DNA of 64,000 nucleotides from contig NZ_JAKNTA010000008.1 in assembly GCF_022288725.1 (NCBI RefSeq), positions 62,001 to 126,000 of the forward strand, in the 5' to 3' direction. The notes under the pieces were generated by a model. The model was given only the letters and a program-made list of their open reading frames with translations, did no database searches and had not been told where the DNA came from. A program made the position numbers and the translations under genes. The DNA is from Kitasatospora sp. A2-31. GTDB taxonomy: Bacteria > Actinomycetota > Actinomycetes > Streptomycetales > Streptomycetaceae. Every line of letters begins with the position of its first letter. The stretch's first letter is position 1. Positions 17,155 through 24,424 of this stretch are shown piece after piece.

Positions 17155-18321
17155 TCAGGGGGCGATGCGCCGGGCGGCGATGATGTCCGGCTTCCACGAC
17201 GCGAGCGTGGCGATCTTGACCACGTCGCCCGTCTTGGGGGCGTGCACCACGAGGCCCTGGCCAATCGCCATGCCCACGTGCTCCGGCCCGTCCGGGCCGG
17301 GCCGGGTGTACAGCAGGTCGCCCGGGCGGATGGCGTCGACGCTCACGGCGGTGCCGTTGTGGACCTGCTCGTAGGTCCGGCGCTCGATGGTGATGCCGCC
17401 GGCCTTGTACGCCTGCTGCGTCAACGAGCTGCAGTCGCAGCGGCCCATCGGGTCCTGGCCGTGTGCGTCGGTGCAGGTGCCGCCCCACTGGTAGGGCGTG
17501 CCCAGCTGGCCGAGCGCGAACTTGATGGCGCTCTGCACGGCGGGCGGGACGTCGGTCGGGATCTGGTAGCCGGCCGGCAGGACGCCGGGCGGGATGACAC
17601 CCCAGTTCGTCCCGTCGTCGCCTCCCGTGCCGCAGCCGCTCGGCGTGGCCGGCGCGGACGGGCTCGGTGACGGGGTCGTGCCCGGAGAAGGGGCGGGACC
17701 GGGAGTCGAACTTCCGGACAGCACCTGGGAGATGGCCTGCTGCAAGGCGGTGGACAGCGGCTCCCACTTGGCGTAGGCATCCGGGAATCCGGACCTCTGG
17801 ACCTTCTGCGCCGCCACGGTGAGCGGCAGCTGCTCCCAACCGGGAACCTCCAGCAGCGCCTTGTAGAACCGGGTCGAGGCGTACACCGGGTCCTGGATCT
17901 GCTCGGCCGTGCCCCAGCCCTGCGACGGGCGCTGCTGGAAGAGTCCGAGCGAATCCCGGTCCCCGTAGGACAAGTTGCGCAGGTTCGACTCCTGCAGCGC
18001 GGTGGCCAGGGCGATGACCTGCCCGCGGGCGGACACGTTCATCGACATGCCGGTCGCCACGATCGTCTTCGCGAAGGGGATCTGCACGGCCGGGTTGTCC
18101 AGGCCGGCGATGGGTCCGACCTGCCCGGTCGAGCCGTCCAGGATCTTCTTGACCTGGGCGGCGACGGCCGCGCTGTCCACAGGCTGTGGACCGGGGCCCG
18201 GTGTGCAAGTGCCGGACTTGGTCGAGTCGTTGGCGGTGACCGCCAGGGCGGGGAAGGCGATGGCGAACGGTGCCAGGAGCAGGCCGGCGAGACCGCCGCC
18301 GACCCACTTCTGCCAGCTCAT
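17155..18321 (-). CDS. Secreted transglycosylase-like/NlpC-P60 peptidoglycan hydrolase
   Basis: 388 aa, first gene of the leftward operon and probably the enzyme that opens the cell wall for the mating channel (VirB1-like role). Signal or anchor: VGGGLAGLLLAPFAIAFPAL. A lysozyme-like region around ALATALQESNLRNLSYGD carries the expected catalytic Glu. A Pro/Ser/Thr linker leads to a C-terminal NlpC/P60 domain with Cys in CDCSSLTQQAY and His in HVGMAIGQGLVVHAP. ATG start at 18321. The control region lies directly upstream. Confidence 0.87.
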   Translation of the reverse strand: MSWQKWVGGGLAGLLLAPFAIAFPALAVTANDSTKSGTCTPGPGPQPVDSAAVAAQVKKILDGSTGQVGPIAGLDNPAVQIPFAKTIVATGMSMNVSARGQVIALATALQESNLRNLSYGDRDSLGLFQQRPSQGWGTAEQIQDPVYASTRFYKALLEVPGWEQLPLTVAAQKVQRSGFPDAYAKWEPLSTALQQAISQVLSGSSTPGPAPSPGTTPSPSPSAPATPSGCGTGGDDGTNWGVIPPGVLPAGYQIPTDVPPAVQSAIKFALGQLGTPYQWGGTCTDAHGQDPMGRCDCSSLTQQAYKAGGITIERRTYEQVHNGTAVSVDAIRPGDLLYTRPGPDGPEHVGMAIGQGLVVHAPKTGDVVKIATLASWKPDIIAARRIAP

Positions 18322-18572
18322 CGCGCCCTCCGAACGTCACCTCCGGTCGCGGCGGCGCGGGGGTCCGGCGGGCGGGGCTTGGGCATCCGCATCCGTGCGG
18401 TGAGTGCGAGCAAGGCGGGGGCTCCTGTCGGATCGTGCGGCGGGGTGCGGGTGGCCCGCCCAGCCGGTAGGCGGGCGGGCCGACGGAAGCGGCAGCAAGC
18501 CGCGCTCGTAATCTCGAAAAAGGCATGGGTATCCCCTGGAAAGGGTCGGGTGGAATTCGCTTGCGGCGGCCG

Positions 18573-18607
18573 ACGGTAGCGAATCGAGGGCTCGCAACCT
18601 AAAACGG
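18573..18607 (-). promoter_or_regulatory. Control motif copy 1 (leftward)
   Basis: Read on the minus strand: CGTTTTAGGTTGCGAGCC, then TACCGT 13 bases after the TTGCGA core. This is the copy nearest the transfer operon, about 250 bases before its first codon. Confidence 0.65.
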
Positions 18608-18651
18608 TGCGATTCCTGCAACTCGGGGTGTGTCGACGGCTTGCCCGGCGG

Positions 18652-18687
18652 ACGCTAACCCCTTCTCGGCTCGCAACCAAAAACGGG
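18652..18687 (-). promoter_or_regulatory. Control motif copy 2 (leftward)
   Basis: Minus strand: CGTTTTTGGTTGCGAGCC, then TAGCGT with the same 13-base spacing. Starts 80 bases from copy 1. GGAATCCC just upstream of CGTTTT is a shared extension with copy 3. Confidence 0.65.
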
Positions 18688-18734
18688 AATCCGGTCGGCG
18701 TGCAGAAAGAAGGCGGCGTTCCTTCGGGGTGCCC

Positions 18735-18770
18735 ACCGTAGAACCGGACCGGCTCGGAACCTAAAACGGG
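18735..18770 (-). promoter_or_regulatory. Control motif copy 3 (leftward)
   Basis: Minus strand: CGTTTTAGGTTCCGAGCC, then TACGGT at the 13-base spacing. Starts 83 bases from copy 2. Confidence 0.65.
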
Positions 18771-18805
18771 ATTCCGGGCCGGGCGATCTCCGGGGGTGCG
18801 GCAGA

Positions 18806-18840
18806 CGATAGGCGGAGTGCGACTCGCTACCCAAAACGAT
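18806..18840 (-). promoter_or_regulatory. Control motif copy 4 (leftward)
   Basis: Minus strand: CGTTTTGGGTAGCGAGTC, then TATCGT at the 13-base spacing. The most diverged leftward copy. Confidence 0.6.
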
Positions 18841-18860
18841 CTTCGCAAGGCCGGTCCGGG

Positions 18861-18897
18861 GTGCGTTTTAGGTTGCGAGCCGCGCCCGGGCTAGGTT
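18861..18897 (+). promoter_or_regulatory. Control motif copy 5 (rightward)
   Basis: Plus strand: CGTTTTAGGTTGCGAGCC, then TAGGTT 13 bases after TTGCGA. It faces the methyltransferase gene about 130 bases downstream, so both operons appear to share the same control element. Confidence 0.65.
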
Positions 18898-19024
18898 CCT
18901 GACGCAGCCGCAGCCCGAGCACTCCGGAGCCGCCCCGCCGGCCTCCCGCCGCCTGCCGAAAGACCAGGCCAGACCGCCGGTTGCCGTTGCTGCCCCATCC
19001 CCGACCAGGAGGTCAGCCCGCCCC

Positions 19025-19798
19025 TTGCCCTACGAAATCCACCAGGGCGACGCCCTCATCCGGCTCGCCGCGATCCCCTCGAACTCCATCGACGCCGTCA
19101 TCACCGACCCGCCCTACAACTCGGGCGGACGCACCGCCCAGGAGCGGACCGGACGAACGGCCCGCGCGAAGTACACCTCGAACGACGCCGCCCACTCCCT
19201 CGCCGATTTCCCCGGCGAGAACAAGGACCAGAGGAGCTACACCTACTGGCTTTCCCAGCTCCTCGCCGAGTCCTACCGCGCGACCAAGACCGGCGGCGTC
19301 GCCCTCGTTTTCACGGATTGGCGCCAACTGGCTGCCACGAGCGACGCGCTGCAGGCCGGCGGCTGGATATGGCGCGGCGCACTCGCCTGGTACAAGCCCG
19401 CCGCCCGGCCGCAAATGGGAAGGTTTACGCAGCATTGTGAATTCGTGCTGTGGGGCAGCAAGGGCCCGATCGACGGCAAGGCCCACCCTGTCTACCTCCC
19501 CGGCCTCTACACCGCCTCCCAGCCGCGGGCGGGCCGCGTCCACATCACCCAGAAGCCGGTCTCGGTGATGCGTGAGCTGGTCAAGATCTGCCGCCCGGAG
19601 GGGACCATCCTCGACTTCTGCGCCGGCAGCGGCAGTACCGGAGTCGCCGCCCTGCTGGAGGGCCGAAACTTCATCGGCGTCGAGGCCACCCCGCACTACG
19701 CCGGCATCGCCGAGCTGCGCCTCGCGGAGACCGAGCGGCAGATCGCGGAGGGCACGACCGACCCCGAGACTGCGGACGAGGAACAGGCCGAAGCCTGA
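19025..19798 (+). CDS. Orphan DNA methyltransferase (beta-type order, DPPY)
   Basis: 257 aa. Motif IV DPPYNSGG (about 28-35) precedes the SAM-binding motif I FCAGSGSTG (about 196-204), the order of beta-class N6-adenine or N4-cytosine methyltransferases; DPPY favours adenine. No restriction gene is adjacent, so it is likely an orphan that protects the element on entry or alters host expression. TTG at 19025 starts the typical PYEIHQGDAL beginning; the ribosome site AGGAGG is rather far (about 12 bases). First gene of the rightward operon. Confidence 0.85.
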   Translation: MPYEIHQGDALIRLAAIPSNSIDAVITDPPYNSGGRTAQERTGRTARAKYTSNDAAHSLADFPGENKDQRSYTYWLSQLLAESYRATKTGGVALVFTDWRQLAATSDALQAGGWIWRGALAWYKPAARPQMGRFTQHCEFVLWGSKGPIDGKAHPVYLPGLYTASQPRAGRVHITQKPVSVMRELVKICRPEGTILDFCAGSGSTGVAALLEGRNFIGVEATPHYAGIAELRLAETERQIAEGTTDPETADEEQAEA

Positions 19799-19862
19799 TC
19801 ACCGGCAGCCGGGCCGCCCCCACCGGGGCGGCCCGGCCCCGCCCCAGCACGAAGGAGACCTC

Positions 19863-21116
19863 CTGAGCACCCCCGCCTCCGACCTCGAAGTGGTGGTCAC
19901 ACCAGGCCACTTGGCCGGACCGGGCGACGCCGAGGCAGCCCTCGCCCAGTTCCTCGAAACGTCCCCCACCTGGGGCCGCTACAGCCCGGGGCAGGACACC
20001 ACCGTCGCCCTGCACGAGTCCCTCCTCGCCGCGATCGAACTCGACCACGACACCACCAACGGGCCCCGCTGGACCATCGCCGCGTACGCCTCGCCCGTCG
20101 GCAAGCGGACCTGGCATGCCACCTTCTGCACCCGCACCCCGGTCGAGGTCGTCACCGCGGTGGCCGCGCGCCTCTCCCACGCCCTGACCGCGACTACCGA
20201 GACGGTGCGCGACGAACTGCTGTGGGGGCGGCGGTCGCTGGACAACACCATCGCGGCCGACCTGGAAGCCGCCGACGAACCGTGGTCGCGGGAGACGAGC
20301 CCTATCCACGGCGTCTACAGCTGCACCCGACCCGACGCCACCGCCGGCATCGCCGTCAACCACAACATCGGCGACATCCGCGGGATCGGGCCGACCGTCA
20401 CCGTCTGGGGCGGCCCCCGCGGCTACCCCAGCGAGCGCTGGCACGCCGCCTTCGCCGGCCACACCCCCTCCGCCCTCATCAGCGCCGCGCTCGACGAGGT
20501 CGTCAACCCCCTGCCGGCACTCCGCCAGCGCCTCCAGATCCCCGCCGCCAACCGCACCCAGGTCCATCTCGAGCCGCGCCCGCGCCGCAACCTGCCACGT
20601 GGGACTGGGCAGCAGTCCGCCCGCGAAGGCCCGATCGAGGCGCCAGCCGGCCGCGTTGGGGGTGTCGGCCGGGCCGACCCGGACGCGGTCACCGGAGATC
20701 GCCTACCGAGCAACGCCGCGGATCAGCTGGCCGAGCGCATCGACGAGGTCACCACCCACCTGCTGCGCACCACCGACCCGGCCGAGGCACGCAGGGTGGC
20801 CGGCGTCATCACCGCAGAGGGCGGCGTGCTGGATCGCAGTGCCCGGGCCCTGCGCGCGGCCGGCGGCTGGGCCCTCCACCACCGCGTCGGCGGAGACGCC
20901 GGTGAAGCACTCCGGCTGACGGCCGAGATCGTCGCCTCCGGCCGGGAGGCTGCCGACCACGCCGTCGGACGCCTCGGCACCGACTGCTCGCCGCGATCCG
21001 CAGCAGCCCGAACCCGCACCACAGCAGCCACCCCGACCGCACTTCCTCCGGCCACCGGCCCGCTCGGCCACACCGGGGCGCCGGACCGCGACGGCCCGCA
21101 GCCGAGGTCCCGATGA
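19863..21116 (+). CDS. DUF317 family protein with helical extension, CTG start proposed
   Basis: 417 aa. CTG at 19863 follows AAGGAG by five bases; the upstream frame belongs to the shadow of the methyltransferase. Residues 1-235 hold two DUF317-like halves (WTIAAYASPVGKRTWHATFC; ERWHAAFAGHTPSALISAAL). A linker leads to a helical block (QLAERIDEVTTHLLRTTD ... GGWALHHRVG). The tail is Thr/Pro-rich and ends PQPRSR. Paralogue of the 21156 and 3599 genes. Confidence 0.75.
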   Translation: MSTPASDLEVVVTPGHLAGPGDAEAALAQFLETSPTWGRYSPGQDTTVALHESLLAAIELDHDTTNGPRWTIAAYASPVGKRTWHATFCTRTPVEVVTAVAARLSHALTATTETVRDELLWGRRSLDNTIAADLEAADEPWSRETSPIHGVYSCTRPDATAGIAVNHNIGDIRGIGPTVTVWGGPRGYPSERWHAAFAGHTPSALISAALDEVVNPLPALRQRLQIPAANRTQVHLEPRPRRNLPRGTGQQSAREGPIEAPAGRVGGVGRADPDAVTGDRLPSNAADQLAERIDEVTTHLLRTTDPAEARRVAGVITAEGGVLDRSARALRAAGGWALHHRVGGDAGEALRLTAEIVASGREAADHAVGRLGTDCSPRSAAARTRTTAATPTALPPATGPLGHTGAPDRDGPQPRSR

Positions 21117-21155
21117 CCGCCCGCACCGCATGAAACCGTCCACTTGGAGCAGCAG

Positions 21156-22043
21156 TTGACCACGGCCAATCCCCACTGGGCCAAGCTGGCCCGCGACCGG
21201 CCCTGGCAGCAGGTCCGCATCACCCCAGCCCTGTACGCCGGCCCCACCCCGGACACCGAGCGCGCCATCCGCCCCCTGATCGAGGCGGGAGCCGTCCGCC
21301 TCGACGACGGCTGCGGCAACCAGCTGATCATCTCCACCGACGGCCGAGTCCGGCTCGGCTACGAGCCGCAGGAGTATGGCGTGGTGTGGAAGATCGCCGT
21401 CCACGAACGCCCCTTCCTCCCTCCGCTGTGGACCGTCAGCCTCACCGAGAACACACCGATCGAAGTCGTAGAGGCCATCACCACCGACCTGGCCAACCGG
21501 CTGCGCACCGGTGGACGGCTGACCGAGGCCGCCGCCGACCCCGAGTGGCGCACCCCCCTCCACGCCAACGGGTGGACCCTCACCTGGGACGCCGCGACGG
21601 GCACCGAGACGGCGTGCTCGGTGTACAGCCCGCAGGACACGATCGTCCTCAACACCCGGGCCTTCCCGGACCCCGAGGAGTGGGAGGAGGCTGGGCAGGA
21701 CGCTTTCTGGAGCGTCGACATCGCCAGCGACTTCGACGGCTGGTCCGCCGCAGCCAGCACCTCCACGCCGGACTCCATCCTGCACACCATGGTCAGCGCG
21801 ATGCTCGCCCCCGCCGTCCGCGACATCGGGGACCTCGGCGACCTGGCCGTCGGCGCGGCGGTCATCGGCGCCGCCGAACTGACCGAGATCCCCTCCAGCC
21901 CCACGCCGCTGGACGTCCACCGCGCCCAGGCCGCCCGCACGACCTCCCCGACCCGCGCCGCCGCCGACTCCACCCGGACCGCCTTCTCGGCACCCGCGAC
22001 CTCCCCGCAGCCGGCAGCCGGGCCGGGGCCTCGCTCCCGCTGA
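21156..22043 (+). CDS. DUF317 family protein
   Basis: 295 aa. TTG at 21156 follows GGAG by six bases; TTG at 21144 overlaps that ribosome site. Contains VVWKIAVHERPFLPPLWTVS and the repeat half WTLTWDAATGTETACSVYSP ... FWSVDIASDFDGW typical of DUF317. Pro/Ala-rich tail ending GPGPRSR, nearly the same last residues as the preceding paralogue. Confidence 0.75.
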   Translation: MTTANPHWAKLARDRPWQQVRITPALYAGPTPDTERAIRPLIEAGAVRLDDGCGNQLIISTDGRVRLGYEPQEYGVVWKIAVHERPFLPPLWTVSLTENTPIEVVEAITTDLANRLRTGGRLTEAAADPEWRTPLHANGWTLTWDAATGTETACSVYSPQDTIVLNTRAFPDPEEWEEAGQDAFWSVDIASDFDGWSAAASTSTPDSILHTMVSAMLAPAVRDIGDLGDLAVGAAVIGAAELTEIPSSPTPLDVHRAQAARTTSPTRAAADSTRTAFSAPATSPQPAAGPGPRSR

Positions 22044-22237
22044 ACACCGCCCCCTCGCCTCCAGGGCAGCGTCCGGTCCGTCCGCGCGGGCCCTGGCTGC
22101 CCGCACCCGCGTCGTCCTCTCGCCGCCCGCACTGGCCACCAGCCGCTCGACCACCCCCACGAACCCACCCGACCAGCCTCGGCAGCCAGCCCGCTAACCA
22201 CCGCGGACGGCACATGCCCCTCTCAACAGGAGTGCCC

Positions 22238-23089
22238 ATCAACACCGGCTTCGACGAGCTGCTCGACCTCGACGGCCTGACCCCGGCCACCGCGGACGAC
22301 GCGGAAGCGGAGTACAGCAGTGGGCTGAGCGCGGCCAGCTACACCGTGATCTCCCAACACCACGCCTACGGGCAGCCGGCGGACACCAGCGTGAACAACA
22401 GCTACCTCGTGGTGCGCGACGACTCGGCCGCCATCGGCATGCCCGGTGACCCGCACTACATGGCCATCCACATCCGGCGGGACCGGACCGCCGGGCTCTT
22501 CCACTTCGAAACCTCACCCCACCCGCTGCCCGTCCTCGCCCAGCACTGGCTCATCCAGCGCGGCGCCGACGTCACCGCCATCGCAGCCCTGGCCGGCCAC
22601 CACAGCGTGCCGGCGAACGCGGAGACCATCGCGCTGGAGCACCGGATCCGCTCCAGCGGCAACGTGCTCAGGAGTGACGCCTCGTACACCAGGAACCGGA
22701 CCTGGGATCCGGGCTGGAAGCCGGGGGAAGCGTGGCGAGGAGACGACTACCTCGTGCACGACTGGTACACCTGGGTGATCTTCGACGATCCCCTGGCCCC
22801 GCCCGGCAGCCCCGTCCGGGTGCTGTTCGAGGACGTCGACTACCCGGCCGGCACCTACACCCTCACCGAAGGCGCCTTCCCCGATTACGAATCCGCCGAT
22901 GAGTGGACCCGCGATCCCCGGCAGCCCCTGCCGCCCGCAGCTGCCACCGCCCAGGCGTCCGAACGCAGCAGCTCCGCCCGCCGAGTCGAGGTCGCCCGCC
23001 GCACCTCCTCGAACTCCCCGAACACCACGCTGGGCGCGACTCCGACGCCCGCCCAGCCCCGTTCGGCCGACACCCGTCGGACCCGCTGA
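22238..23089 (+). CDS. Unknown protein, ATC start proposed
   Basis: About 283 aa. ATC at 22238 follows ACAGGAG by five bases. An in-frame ATG at 22214 lies eight codons upstream without a convincing ribosome site and would include it in the coding sequence. The folded part has many aromatic and His residues (QHHAYGQPADTSVNNSYLVV, YLVHDWYTWVIFDDPLAP). The tail is Ser/Thr/Pro-rich and ends ADTRRTR. No family recognised. Confidence 0.6.
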   Translation: MNTGFDELLDLDGLTPATADDAEAEYSSGLSAASYTVISQHHAYGQPADTSVNNSYLVVRDDSAAIGMPGDPHYMAIHIRRDRTAGLFHFETSPHPLPVLAQHWLIQRGADVTAIAALAGHHSVPANAETIALEHRIRSSGNVLRSDASYTRNRTWDPGWKPGEAWRGDDYLVHDWYTWVIFDDPLAPPGSPVRVLFEDVDYPAGTYTLTEGAFPDYESADEWTRDPRQPLPPAAATAQASERSSSARRVEVARRTSSNSPNTTLGATPTPAQPRSADTRRTR

Positions 23090-23133
23090 ACCCACCACCG
23101 CCACCAAGGAACAGACTCCACAAGGGACACGGC

Positions 23134-24021
23134 CTGACCACCACCACCGCTCTCGGCACCATCGAACGGATCGCCCGCGCTGCCGCCTACCCGCCGACCC
23201 AGCGGATCATGATCCGCGGGCTGCTCGACACCCCCGGCTCGTACGCCGCCCTGGCCGCCGCCGTCCACCGCGACGACCTGCGCCCGACCGCACTGGCCGC
23301 CATCCGCTCTCTCATCGAACAGGACATCGACGCGGGCCGGCCCTGGCCCTCCGAAGCCGCTCGCTGGCTCAGTCGCGCCAGCGCGGACTGGCAGACCAGC
23401 GCGGCGCTGGCCAACCACCTCGCCTGGTACGCCCGCAGCCGACGCAACAGCGCCCTCGCCCACCTCGCCGGCACCGACCACCTCAACCAGCCCGGCACCG
23501 ACCGCGTCCACGCCCAAGCGCTCCGGCACATCCACCTCGGCACCTTGCGCTTCGACTTCCGGTGCCGCAGCATCCAGCACCTGCTGGACCAAGTCCCGGT
23601 GAGCGAGCGAGCCCGCTGGGATCCGTACACCCGCGCCCTCGCAGCGTTCGCCCTCCTCGGAAGCTCCGCCCCCGGCGCCCTCGAAGCCCTCGACCGCTGC
23701 CTCGCCGAGGCCGGCGACAACCCCCAGGTCTGCCACGCCCTGCTCCACGGCCTCTGGCTCGGAGACGGACTGCCCGACCAGGCCGAGCGGATCCTCGAGC
23801 TGGCCGCCTGGCCCACCTTCGACGATGCCGACCCGATCATGCTCTTCCGCACCGCCGCCGCCTGGCGAAGCCTCGGCCGCCGATCCGAAGCCCTCGACGC
23901 GATCCACAGCGCCGTCGAAGCCCTCGACCCGAACCAGCCCGACGTCCACGCCGACCTCGTCCGTGAACGCGCGCTGATCACCGCGATGGCCCGAGACCCG
24001 CGGCCCCACCGCGGAGACTGA
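23134..24021 (+). CDS. TPR-like helical-repeat protein, CTG start proposed
   Basis: 295 aa. CTG at 23134 follows AAGGGA by six bases; the frame upstream (to 22903) is a shadow of the previous gene. Helical hairpins throughout (AAWRSLGRRSEALDAIHSAV near the C-terminus is TPR-like) suggest a protein-protein interaction scaffold. No Pro-rich tail; ends PHRGD. Fourth gene of the rightward operon. Confidence 0.6.
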   Translation: MTTTTALGTIERIARAAAYPPTQRIMIRGLLDTPGSYAALAAAVHRDDLRPTALAAIRSLIEQDIDAGRPWPSEAARWLSRASADWQTSAALANHLAWYARSRRNSALAHLAGTDHLNQPGTDRVHAQALRHIHLGTLRFDFRCRSIQHLLDQVPVSERARWDPYTRALAAFALLGSSAPGALEALDRCLAEAGDNPQVCHALLHGLWLGDGLPDQAERILELAAWPTFDDADPIMLFRTAAAWRSLGRRSEALDAIHSAVEALDPNQPDVHADLVRERALITAMARDPRPHRGD

Positions 24022-24082
24022 CCCCGCTCGGCCCCGGCCCCGACCTCGGGGCCGCCACCCCCCTGACGCAAAGGACCGACAC

Positions 24083-24295
24083 ATCGAACAGCCGAACCCC
24101 CAGGACCGTCAGCCTGCCGCCCCGCACCCGATCCTTGCCGGCGGGGAGGAAAGCCGGACCTATCAGCGGGACCTGAGCCGCTGGGCCGCCCGCCGCGCCC
24201 ACATCCAGCAGGCCATCAACTCCGCCTCCACCCCGCGGGCGAGCGAACCGACCGCCGCCGCACCACCCCCGCCTTCGCAGTCCCGACGACGGTAA
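24083..24295 (+). CDS. Small basic protein with ATC start and no canonical alternative
   Basis: 70 aa. ATC at 24083 follows AAAGGA by seven bases, 61 bases after the previous stop. The frame contains no ATG, GTG or TTG before its TAA, so ordinary gene finders would miss it. Sequence: a polar N-terminus, a short helix (YQRDLSRWAARRAHIQQAI), then a Pro/Ala-rich tail ending QSRRR. The tail matches the terminal-arginine pattern of the other accessory proteins, which supports it being real. Confidence 0.5.
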   Translation: MEQPNPQDRQPAAPHPILAGGEESRTYQRDLSRWAARRAHIQQAINSASTPRASEPTAAAPPPPSQSRRR

Positions 24296-24370
24296 CCGCA
24301 CTCTGGCCAACCCGGCACCGCTGGGCCCCGGTCCGCTACGCGGACCCAGCCCTTGAACAAGCGGGCCACC

Positions 24371-24418
24371 AACGGCGATGGGCCGCACCCCTCGAAAGGG
24401 GTGCGGCCCATCGCCGTT
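24371..24418. terminator. 22-bp perfect hairpin
   Basis: Perfect inverted repeat with a CGAA loop (24393-24396), left arm beginning AACGGCGATGGG. It lies between the end of the rightward operon and the convergent DUF5655-like gene, so a bidirectional terminator is likely. No T-run follows. Confidence 0.75.
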
Positions 24419-24424
24419 GACGAA

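Larger units (their letters stand above)
18322..19024. promoter_or_regulatory. Divergent control region of the conjugative element
   Basis: About 700 bases without a gene between the leftward transfer operon and the rightward methyltransferase operon. It holds five copies of one motif (listed separately): four read leftward at 18573-18607, 18652-18687, 18735-18770 and 18806-18840, and one reads rightward at 18861-18897. The first ~230 bases beside 18321 have no copies and may form the transfer-operon leader. Confidence 0.75.

Noticed and set aside
18573..18897. CRISPR array or replication iterons
   Set aside because: Copies are only partly identical, differ in direction and are ~80 bases apart with unrelated spacers; no cas or rep genes nearby. 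A promoter/operator array fits better.
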